Assembly (NCBI GenBank): GCA_028565715.1
Contig: JAOXYC010188356.1
Span: 1 to 12,399, forward strand
From: Phoronis pallida
Lineage: Eukaryota; Phoronida; Phoronidae
Length of the DNA: 12,399 nt
Reading direction: 5' to 3'
Part shown: positions 1 through 7,129 of the stretch, one piece after another
Position numbering within the stretch: the first letter of the stretch is position 1
How the letters are laid out: each line of letters starts with the position of its first letter
Made by a program: the position numbers and the translations under genes
Notes under the pieces: generated by a model
What the model was told of the DNA's origin: nothing
Databases searched by the model: none
What the model saw: the letters and a program-made list of their open reading frames with translations, nothing else

Positions 1-522
1 GGACTCATACACAAAATTTCTAGTTGATTTGAATGTTGACCCCAGATCCTCACCAACAAGGAGACAGTATCTTTAATTGAAACTTTAACCACTGAATTAT
101 TAAAACTATACATTGTCCAGAAATTGAAGTTATTGTCAATTATTTGATTTGTTGTAAACACCATTGTTTACATAACAAACCTCATATTGCTTATATCTTT
201 GAAATTGAGCAATTTAATTCCAAAATAAGATTTGAATACTGTTAAGACAGTATAGTGGTATCCATAAAAACTGGCTGTATCATTCTGGAAAAAACAATTT
301 GTAAACAAAGGTTTGTTTACATTTTTTTAAAACAGTGCAAATTTGTAAACAAGGTGTAAATTTAAAAAGTTGTCCAACAAATTTGTTCCCAGAGACTGAT
401 CTCATAGATGCAAGCAGGTACTTATGTTGAAAATCCATGAAAAGGAGCATTTATACCCCCTTTAATCATCAATCCAGGTGCACTAGGGGAGGGAAAAAAA
501 TCACCCGGTGAAAATATGGCCA
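1..522. other. AT-rich non-coding stretch with GTAAACA/TGTTTAC cluster
   Basis: No gene is visible. Five copies of the forkhead-type core GTAAACA or its complement TGTTTAC fall at 154-160, 165-171, 301-307, 314-320 and 345-351. Those at 301-307 and 314-320 belong to a 22-bp perfect palindrome, TGTAAACAAA-GG-TTTGTTTACA (300-321). Whether they act as enhancer sites is unknown; AT-richness makes some chance hits likely. Confidence 0.35.
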
Positions 523-687
523 TCCGCAGTGGCGGGGGGGCCTAGACTGAACTTCGCCAGCTCCTTCGACTCAGGTCGAGGGACTGTAACAATCGCAGGT
601 TGTCTTCTGTTTTTTTACCGAAAGTAGGAGACGCAATCAACATATACTTAGCGATACTCGATTGTCGCGTAGGAACCATCGTTTGAG

Positions 688-931
688 ATGGGCTGTGGGA
701 GAGACTATAGGGAGCTTAATATACCATTTCCATGTTACAAAAATGCAAATTTTATATGCTACCCCGGACTAGAAACCAATAGCACCAATATCAAACGACG
801 AGTGCGAAAGGTTCTGCAAACTGTACTGTAAGACACGTCAGCTCGTCCCAGGGGAACCGATATCAAAAAGTCATCCTTGTCCCACAAAAACGACAATAGG
901 CCCCTACTGCGGGTGGCAAGATTTCCAAGCC
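688..931 (+). pseudogene. possible decayed cysteine-rich coding fragment
   Basis: From ATG 688 one frame is open for 47 codons with four cysteines (at 694, 736, 757 and the ATG-proximal region), ending at TAA 829-831. The +1-shifted frame overlaps it from about 773 and runs to TAA at about 929-931, with a CxxxCxxxC group at 803-829 and two further cysteines near 870 and 908. Cysteine density is the same on both sides of the shift, which suggests one cysteine-rich secreted-type exon broken by a single-base indel near 790-796. I do not recognise the family. No signal peptide or partner exon could be joined to it, and chance is a real alternative. Confidence 0.2.
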
Positions 932-1561
932 TAATGTCCCCCTGATGTGTGTGATTTTCCCCGACACCCCCTATTTCAATTAGCTGCCTTGATGATTAAG
1001 ATGACCGACAGCCAGGCAGCTTGGGTTACAGTTTTGGAAAGCATATCAAGGGTGTGGGTGCTGTCGACAAATCTTGGTGCCTTTTGCAGGGTGTATCTTC
1101 AAAGGGTGGGAGCTATTAGCTCCAGATCACCCCCTTACCTGCGATTTTGGAATGGAAGTCTTGACCAACCTTTTTAGCGAGCCTCTGTAGTCTAGTCGAT
1201 TCCCAGGGTGTCAAAACCTGGCTTGCTAGTGCCTCGGATGAGCATGTCAATGGCGGTCCATGGTTGCTCTTGAAGCGGCTTTGGCCTTTAGAGTAACCAT
1301 TATAATAAAAATTAACATTATATGTATGTGAAATATGTATATGTATGTATGTTTATGTTTGGAGAATAGTCCACAGCGCCTTCCATCTGGCTCAATAAAT
1401 GTTTTATTGCCAACAGGATGCAGACGCGCTTAACTAAAGTAGGCGGAGCATACGCTGAACTGATTTATTTCCAAGGCGGAGATGCGCATGCTCTTGTGCT
1501 TTATCTCATAAACATACATTGTATGCAAAACATCTATCTACGCAACTCAGAAAGAAGGCGT
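932..1561. other. non-coding stretch with TATG simple repeat
   Basis: No exon with believable splice sites and homology was found. Open frames at 947-1177 and 1418-1609 have no recognisable domain. A tatg/tgta-rich microsatellite occupies about 1319-1358. Confidence 0.4.
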
Positions 1562-1647
1562 TTCTTGATACTTTGCCAAATTCCGTGTACAATAGTGGAC
1601 ACATTTTAAGTTTGAGTCATTCGTTTACTGAATATTCTCAACAGCGG
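1562..1647 (+). promoter_or_regulatory. conserved 5' block upstream of the CTL-1 start
   Basis: The segment starting ttcttgatactttgcca, followed by the shared strings gtacaatagtg and gtcattcg, recurs upstream of the CTL-2 start (9856-9966). No clear TATA box is visible. The block is inferred to be 5' UTR and/or core promoter kept since the gene duplication. Confidence 0.5.
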
Positions 1648-1671
1648 ATGCAAAAAAAACTTCTGAGTATG
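1648..1671 (+). CDS. CTL-1 exon 1, start codon and signal-peptide n-region
   Basis: Encodes MQKKLLSM and ends at the donor ATG|gtaagt in phase 0. Two in-frame ATGs are present, at 1648 and at 1669-1671; the second is the last codon of the exon and corresponds in position to the start region of CTL-2. The Lys-Lys pair gives a normal positively charged n-region to the hydrophobic segment encoded by exon 2. The exon is assigned from this fit, from the strong donor, and from a matching short exon upstream of CTL-2. Confidence 0.72.
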
Positions 1672-4600
1672 GTAAGTTTTCGTTCACCATGTCCGTGGTT
1701 CGATTTTCAGCGATGTCAACTCGTTTTCCTGCGTTTTCGTTATCAAGTTAAATTGGTTATGTAATGGTGAAACTGTGTCAGGTATATGACTCCTACATGG
1801 CGTTAGGTATTATCCCATCAATGCCCTCCATTGCACTTAATTGAGCAAGCCAATGGCGCGTGTTTAGGCTCGTGTCTTTGTGTACCCATTTTATTCTTTA
1901 ACAATAGCAGGGATTAGTGAGACAATAAACACGCGCCAATTAGAAGTCCTTTACCCGACATAGTTTCACCATTTACAGGCCTTGGTAACAACCGGTCACG
2001 CGGGCCCAAATACCGGGTACACGGACCCAAAATACCGGGTACGCGATGATAATACCGGCCTGGAATACCGGGTACGCGGACATATAGCGACTGCGGGCCA
2101 GCAGATTTGTTGATTGTCCGCGTACCCGGTACTCAGTCGCTATCTGTCCGCGTACCCGGTATTATCATCGCGTACCCGGTATTTTGGGTCTGTGTACCCG
2201 GTATTTGGGCCCGTGTACTCGGTATTTAGGTCCGTGTGCCTGGTTTGATGTCCGTGTGCCCGGTTTGGTGTCCGCGTACCCGGTTGTTACCAAGGCCTGA
2301 TTTACATAACCTATTCAATTTGATAACGAAAACGCAGGGAAACGATTCGACAACGCTGAAAATCGAACCACGGAAATGCGGTATTATTGCAAAAACAGTG
2401 CCCAATGTCTGGCTTGTCACTAATAGAGCTGTTACTAAAGGTAGTACTAATAAGTACAATGATTTCCTTTTTTGACCGACCCCCCTTGATAAATTCAAAA
2501 TGAAGCCTACACAATGTGTTACCAGTAATTTTAGTAGACCCTCGATGTCACTGAATGTCGTTTTGTTGGAATTTCTTCCAGGCCATACAAGTCTCGTTTT
2601 ATTTCCTCCTGTGTTTTGGGGTTGCGGCGGCAGTTAATTGTCCTTGTGGATTTACGAGGTAAGTTTAATTTAAAACATGTGAGTGGCTTTGAAACGTTTT
2701 TAAAATAATAGCTTATTACTTGGGCCGTTTATATCATACATTAAACCTACTACAAATGTACGTCACGCGTTTACGTCTGACAGGTACCCTTGTGCATAAA
2801 CCATATTGTTATTGTTCTCTCAGATTTTACAATTGTACATATCTGACTTACAACCATTTCAACCGAGTACACACTACTATGTTAGTATCGTAACGAACTA
2901 TTTTGCTTTGAACATGACTATAGGGAAACGACCCCCCCGCGTAAGGCTTGAGAACGTGGCTAAGTTTGAAATTAATGCTCTCGCTGGCTTCATGCATGAC
3001 AGTACGAGAGTACCGGGGATTTCCGAAAGAGTGCCCTAGGCGCTCTTCAGTCGGAAAACAGCACTTTTCGAGTTGGAATATTTTCCCGAAAGAGCGCCCC
3101 ATGGGGCTCTTTCGCAAAACATGGGCGTCTTTCGGAAAGAAAATGTTATCCAATAATCGCGAATTCTTTATGCGGTGATGTTCTTGCGCGATTGTGCGTT
3201 TAGAAGATGAATACGTTCTATTATAAGGTATAACATTATGCAATTCAAAATTAATGACATCTTTAACGATTTTTATAAAATGGCACTTGCAACTATTAAC
3301 TGCTAAATCATCAATGGTGAATTCACTCACAGAGGTTAGATAAATAGAGAGTTAGGTGAACTAAGAATCAATAGAAACGAATTTCTATCATCTCGCACGC
3401 GTGTCCGCATTTGCCGAGGTGTTCGTAGTCTGTAATTTCCGTGAGTACGTAATTTCCATGACAACACAGCCCCTTGAACTAGCGACAGTGATTGCAGCGC
3501 TCTCGGTGGCAGAAATTCCAAAGAAATTACGCGGGAATCTTTGGCTAAATATCCGTTTACCAAGATCCATGATTCACTCAAACAGGCTTCTGTGACATCT
3601 TCTGAACTGAATACAAAGTTGATATAGGTCTCGTGAACACCTCAGATAGGAAATCAAAACGATTTTCAAAAGACATGAACATCATTAAGCGTTTTGACTT
3701 TTTGTGCATGGGCGCTCTTTCGGAAACAATCTGATATTTTGAAAAGTGTGATTTGTCTCAAAAAAGACCGCCCATGGGCGCTCTTTCGGAAATTTTCCGA
3801 AAGCGCGCCCTTGGGAAATCCCCGGTATAAAGTCGAACAAGGCGAGAGCTGTGCGTCTCAACTGTCTGTGCTCAGAGTCAAACGTGAATGCAAACAAATA
3901 TACTAGAGAAAATGTAAAATAATTCCCTTGTTTAAGAAATCAAGTCATGGATTTTTCTATTCACAGGAAAAGGTCTTACTGCTACAAGGTAGTCAGTGCG
4001 CATGTCACTTGGTGGACTGCCATGAACCATTGCCATGAAGCTGGCGGTCATCTGGCAGACGTCAAGTCATATGGTGAACAGTACTATATCCAAACATTAA
4101 TCAAACACACGTTAGGCTACCACGGAAAGTTCGCTGGTGGTACGGATTTTTGGATTGGTGGAAATGACCTATGGAAAGAAGGAGTTTGGAGATGGGAGTC
4201 GGATGACTCACGCGTAATTTACTCGCGTTGGCTTTATGGTATGATTAAGATAATTGATAAAAGTATCTAAATGGGCGGATGCCTTTGGCATTTTTAGCGT
4301 TTTCATTCGCCTATCTTTGCAGAGAGCAATTGTTATCTATGTTAAGTTATACCGTTTATTTTTACAATAAACAATTTCAACCAACCAAGTCTCATGTCTC
4401 GAGCTCGAAGCATCTCTCCAACAAAATAGGTACCAAGATAAAGAGTTTAGACTGACTCTGCGTTGGTCCAAATCCGGCGTTTTGTGTAAGAGTTCTTTGT
4501 TGAACATAACTTACTTGCATCTGAGTAAAAAAATTCAAAAAAATCTGTAAAGGTGATTTGAGAGCTTTGCATCCGATAAAGAGTCAAAACCTTCATTGGA

Positions 4601-6091
4601 GTGTAGGTTTTATCGGATACTAAGCTCTATCACCCATTTACAGAATGAGTACCAATTTATGATTTTAACAGTGACAACGTGTATAGTGAACTACTCATAT
4701 ACTCAATGTGGCTATCTATAAGGGCTGCAACGATTCATAAATGATTCTCACGATTCGATTCACAATTAATTGAAAACCCTAAAAATGTCTTTATTTTAAT
4801 ACTTTAATTAAAAAACAAATCGACTTGAATAGAAAAGACTAGCAGTTAAACTAGCTTCTATATCTATCGCTGGCCACTCGGGTGAAAGTGTCGCCGTTAA
4901 TAACGCCGTTAAAAAATCGTTTTAACGCCGTTCATAACGCCGTTGAAACTCGTTTTAACGCTGTTCATAACGCCGTTGAAACTCGTTTTAACGCTGTTCA
5001 TAACGCCGTAGAAACTCGTTCGACCTATCACAATCATTACAACAAATGTTTTAAAACTGCGCATGAGCAGATAGATTTCCTGTATCTCATGCCCCGGCGT
5101 CGAGTTATCGAATTGATCAGGTGACAAGAATACTCTATAAAATTGACAAAATGGCATGTGTGAGTAAAAAGACAAGTTCAAACGGTTATTTACGAAAATA
5201 ATAGTCAAAACTAGTTTTTTGGTTTTTAAGAATTATGAATTTGTATATAAATGATAAGTAATTGTTTATTTCATATGCACTCGGTCGGGCTTGCTAAAGT
5301 TTAGTTTACCATTGAAGTTGAAGCATCGATTCCTGACACGGCGTCTTAAATTCTAGCGCCAGCCATGTTGTTTGAGGACATGCGCAGTTTTAAAACATTT
5401 GTTGCAGTGATTGTGATAGGTCGACTTTTAACGGCGTTAAAACGAGTTTCAACGGCGTTGAAACGAGTTTCAACGGCGTTAAAACGAGTCTCGACGGCGT
5501 TAAAACGAGTTTCAACGGCGTTAAAACGAGTTTCAACAGGTAAAAACAAGTTTCAACGGCGTTATGAACGGCGTTCAAACGAGTTTCAACGGCGTAATGA
5601 ACGGCGTTAAAACGATTTTAACGGCGTTAAACGATTTTAACGGCGTTATGACTCGGCGTTAAAACGAGTTTTAACGGCGTTATGAACGGCGACACTTTCA
5701 CTCGAGTGGCGAGCGATATCTAGCAGCTTATTTCATATCAAGAGTACTATAGGTTGCGCTTGAGTGGAAAAAAAACAACCTTAATTTTCATTTTTCACAT
5801 TTAATTTAGCTGAAAATGAGCAGATGTGAGAATCGCGGCGATATCGACAAGGCCGGAATCGCGATACCAATTGTGGTAGAAAAATCGCGATATAAATCGC
5901 GAATACGAATCGTTGCACCCCTACTAGTTATAACCACTGAAGATTGAATATGACTAATGTAATTTGCAGGGAATCCTGATAATGCCGGAGGGAAAGAACA
6001 CTGCATGCATCTTTGGGGAAAGCACCATTACAGATGGAACGACAACCAATGTGGAGCAAAAATGAACTACATTTGTGAAGCAAAGGTCTAA
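1648..6091 (+). CDS. CTL-1: secreted perlucin-like C-type lectin (4 exons, 164 aa)
   Basis: Join 1648..1671, 2582..2658, 3967..4238, 5970..6091; every junction is GT..AG and the phases are 0, 2 and 1. The product has a signal peptide (about residues 1-25) followed directly by one C-type lectin domain (28-164). Visible domain features are Cys28/30-Cys39 at the N-terminus, WWTAMNHC (49-56), GGHLADVKS (60-68), WIGG (96-99), GVWRWESD (106-113), the calcium/sugar motif NPD (126-128), Glu134, Cys136, WND (147-149), Cys152 and Cys160. The family binds sugars on microbes or in shell and mucus matrices; secretion without other domains suggests a soluble lectin. Oddities are seven mature cysteines instead of six and NPD in place of EPN or QPD. 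The gene is a tandem paralogue of CTL-2, with introns swollen by repeats. The fold is near certain; the sugar specificity is unknown. The first ATG (1648) is preferred because it adds basic residues to the signal peptide; ATG 1669 is also in frame. Confidence 0.88.
1763..1973. mobile_element. MITE-like hairpin nested in element A
   Basis: The ends aatggtgaaactgtgtc (1763-1779) and gacatagtttcaccatt (1957-1973) are inverted repeats with one mismatch. An inner pair, aatggcgcgtgttta and taaacacgcgccaatt, continues the hairpin. It interrupts the left arm of element A exactly where that arm should run from ggttatgtaa to caggcctt, so it was inserted later. The target duplication cannot be set from the sequence alone. 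Confidence 0.6.
1990..2290. repeat. inverted arrays of ~21-bp TACCCGGTATT units
   Basis: At least a dozen variants of (C)CGYGTACCCGGTATT occur, as the complement AATACCGGGTACRCG before about 2085 and in direct form after about 2115. Units at the right end drift to CCGTGTGCCYGGTTT. Within each arm unit order is mirrored, so the array was duplicated as a block by inversion rather than grown independently on each side. Confidence 0.75.
2582..2658 (+). CDS. CTL-1 exon 2, signal-peptide core and first cysteines
   Basis: A 77-nt exon between acceptor tttcttccag and donor AG|gtaagt (phase 2). It encodes a hydrophobic run ending in VAAA, the likely cleavage site, and then the mature N-terminus NCPCGFT. 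CTL-2 has an exon of identical length ending in CPPGFT, so the second cysteine (residue 30) is a Pro-to-Cys difference specific to this copy. Confidence 0.87.
3011..3827. mobile_element. foldback element B in CTL-1 intron 2 (TACCGGGGATTTCC termini)
   Basis: Perfect 14-bp terminal inverted repeats TACCGGGGATTTCC (3011-3024) and GGAAATCCCCGGTA (3814-3827). Each arm then carries several copies of a self-complementary module, CGCCCATGGGCGCTCTTTCG with a following GAAA, interrupted in mirrored order. The 500-bp centre (about 3180-3690) is single-copy and non-coding. A TA target duplication is possible but cannot be separated from the TIR. GCTCTCGC at 2977-2984 and its complement at 3842-3849 hint that the palindrome extends a little further. 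No transposase is seen; it ends 139 bp before exon 3. Confidence 0.7.
3967..4238 (+). CDS. CTL-1 exon 3, main body of the lectin domain
   Basis: A 272-nt exon (phase 2 in, phase 1 out) from acceptor tattcacag to donor TATG|gtatga, which is a weaker donor than the others. It carries residues 35-124: the start of the domain, the helix region with NHC and GGHLADV, the WIGG strand and the GVWRWESD block. Against CTL-2, 63 of 90 residues are identical. If the weak donor is not used, translation reads ten further codons into the intron and stops at 4268-4270, giving a product without the calcium-site exon. Confidence 0.93.
4545..4643. mobile_element. 99-bp hairpin MITE in CTL-1 intron 3
   Basis: The left arm ctgtaaaggtgatttgagag with following gctttgcatccgataaa pairs with the right arm tttatcggatactaagctc and tatcacccatttacag; the centre is short. 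Full-length hairpin architecture with no coding capacity fits a small MITE. Family and target duplication are undetermined. Confidence 0.6.
4883..5019. repeat. 33-bp tandem repeats, left arm of element C
   Basis: About three to four units of 33 bp with the motifs TTTTAACGC, CGTTCATAACGCCGTTGAAA and CTCG. Because 33 is divisible by three, the array creates an open frame with an 11-residue period (AVHNAVETRFN); this is an artefact of period, not a protein. Confidence 0.85.
5424..5695. repeat. 21-bp and 33-bp tandem repeats, right arm of element C
   Basis: Five successive 21-bp units (AACGGCGTTAAAACGAG plus TTTC) are followed by 33-bp units. These equal the 21-bp unit plus a 12-bp piece (TTATGAACGGCG) and are the complement of those in the left arm. 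The 21-bp period gives heptad-like frames on both strands (RVSTALK and AVETRFN), which should not be annotated as coiled-coil genes. Confidence 0.88.
5970..6091 (+). CDS. CTL-1 exon 4, calcium/sugar-site half and stop
   Basis: Starts after acceptor aatttgcag and completes the split Gly125 codon. It then encodes NPD, Glu134, HCMHLWG, WND, QCG and NYIC, and ends with TAA at 6089-6091. The three final conserved cysteines of the domain (136, 152, 160) are all here. The acceptor lies only 46 bp beyond the right end of the hAT-like element that fills most of the preceding intron. Confidence 0.92.
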
Positions 6092-6670
6092 GAAGACACC
6101 GTGACAATGTTCATGTGCCCTTTAAATATGTATCATATCAAAATTAACTAAACCGTGTATCGTGATGCTCACAGCGAAAGGTACACTTTTGTTCAATTTT
6201 AAAGTCAAGTTTATGGTCAAATTCAATCGACTGTGAGCCTGTCGCCCCTTCGTACATAGTTAACCCTCCCACACATTTAGATCATTACGCGGACTTGATT
6301 ATCTTTTAAAATCTCAAAAAAATATGTTGAATTTATCTAAATAATCACGTTGGTGTCGAATAAAGGTATCGACAGACAGAAGAATGTTGGAAAGTGTACA
6401 TTTAGAGAGTCGAATCGGGAACTATTTTATGGAGAGCTAACTTCCCCATGCAATACCATGACCCAAAAGAGGCTGTTAACTCCCGTTTAAAGCAGTATGA
6501 AATTTAGCGGCAATCCGCATGCATACTGTGAATGGCAGGAATATAAGCTGTAATTATGAGAATATGTGAGAACAATTATTTTGTTATGTAATAGAAACAA
6601 ATGAATGTATTTAGACAGTTGTGTAACTACATTTATCCGGAAAAGGACAATAAAACACACCTTTTTTTCT
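6092..6670 (+). other. CTL-1 3' UTR with two possible poly(A) signals
   Basis: AT-rich sequence after the CTL-1 stop. AATAAA occurs at 6359-6364 and at 6649-6654, giving a 3' UTR of roughly 290 or 580 nt. The second is followed by a T-rich stretch (cctttttttctttt), which fits a downstream processing element, so it is the better candidate. Confidence 0.55.
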
Positions 6671-6842
6671 TTTAGCTCAAGCAGTCCCTTCTTTTTGTTG
6701 TTTTATTTAAACATGGCTTGAATAGTCAAAGTACTACGTCCGGTAGAGAACTTTTTTAAAAGAGTTATATATTGAAAGCAAATAAACGTCCTTGAAGAAA
6801 CTTTAATAATATCACGCAACATGATTAAAAAAGGACGGCTAT
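6671..6842. other. non-coding spacer after CTL-1
   Basis: AT-rich; no gene, hairpin or repeat was recognised before the GGCGGATCCAGG element that begins at 6843. Confidence 0.4.
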
Positions 6843-7129
6843 CAGTGGCGGATCCAGGATTTCGTGTGAGGGGGGCATTCCCCCCGGAACATTTTCAAAA
6901 TACGAAGCAAAACGGTGCGATTTCCTACCACATTGACTAATGAAATACATTTTAAGAAAATTTTGTAAAAAATAAAGAGAAATGGTGCGATCTACTGCGT
7001 TTTTGGCTTTATTTATCAGACAAGGGGTGCAAAGTTTCAAGGGGTGCAATTCTCCAGGGGGTGCAAATTTTTGACGTTATTTATTTTAGGGGGGCCCGGG
7101 CCCCTTGTGCCCCCCTGGATCCGCCACTG
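6843..7129. mobile_element. 287-bp MITE with CAGTGGCGGATCCAGG termini
   Basis: Terminal inverted repeats CAGTGGCGGATCCAGG (6843-6858) and CCTGGATCCGCCACTG (7114-7129) are perfect over 16 bp and continue into G-rich/C-rich arms (gggggcattcccccc on the left, ggggggcccgggcccc on the right). Both flanks are gctat (6838-6842 and 7130-7134), a perfect 5-bp duplication. No coding sequence is seen. TIRs of this kind are widespread in animal DNA transposons, but I leave the superfamily open because a 5-bp duplication is not typical of classic hAT. Confidence 0.75.

Larger units (their letters stand above)
1690..2376. mobile_element. foldback element A in CTL-1 intron 1, repeat-lined arms
   Basis: The outer arms 1690-1763 and 2301-2376 are inverted copies of each other (for example tccgtggttcgattttcagc against gctgaaaatcgaaccacgga). 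The inner arms 1977-2093 and 2134-2299 form a second, nearly perfect palindrome running from aggccttggtaacaacc to ggttgttaccaaggcct. They are built of roughly 21-bp units with the core TACCCGGTATT, alternating CCGCG/CCGTG spacers. No transposase or target duplication is seen. The arms are asymmetric: the right has extra diverged units at 2215-2280. Confidence 0.75.
4720..5923. mobile_element. element C: non-autonomous hAT-like foldback element in CTL-1 intron 3
   Basis: Terminal inverted repeats: left aagggctgcaacgatt (4720-4735), right complement taggggtgcaacgatt. This is the YAGGGGTGCAACG-type terminus common in hAT elements. The flanking 8-mers ctatctat (4712-4719) and ctagttat (5924-5931) match at 6 of 8, as expected for an old 8-bp target duplication. 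Long inner arms pair almost perfectly, for example 5020-5065 with 5380-5425, and 4861-4905 with 5685-5735. The arms are lined with 21/33-bp repeats. No transposase is present, so it must have been mobilised in trans. Confidence 0.75.

Noticed and set aside
525-540. CAGTGGCGG at 526 as the left end of another GGCGGATCCAGG-type element
   Set aside because: Only nine bases match and no partner terminus was found nearby.
947-1177. 76-codon frame upstream of CTL-1
   Set aside because: No homology recognised, no conserved motif, no fitting splice sites.
1990-2290. CRISPR-like appearance of regularly spaced repeats
   Set aside because: Units are contiguous and diverged, without unique spacers, and mirrored about a centre; the genome is eukaryotic.
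2236-2498. Overlapping frames on both strands at the right arm of element A
   Set aside because: Shadows of the inverted repeat; the WFDFQRC-like peptide recurs at 1700 only because the arms are inverted copies.
2848-3330. 160-codon open frame on the minus strand, the longest in the window
   Set aside because: It lies within CTL-1 intron 2 and covers the left arm of element B; its length comes from stop-free palindromic modules. No domain is recognisable.
4882-5124. Open frame with AVHNAVETRFN repeats
   Set aside because: Translation of a 33-bp minisatellite; the period is divisible by three, so frames stay open by arithmetic.
5346-5610. Heptad-like frames on both strands (RVSTALK and AVETRFN)
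   Set aside because: Both strands of the same 21-bp array are open; a coiled-coil gene is not supported.
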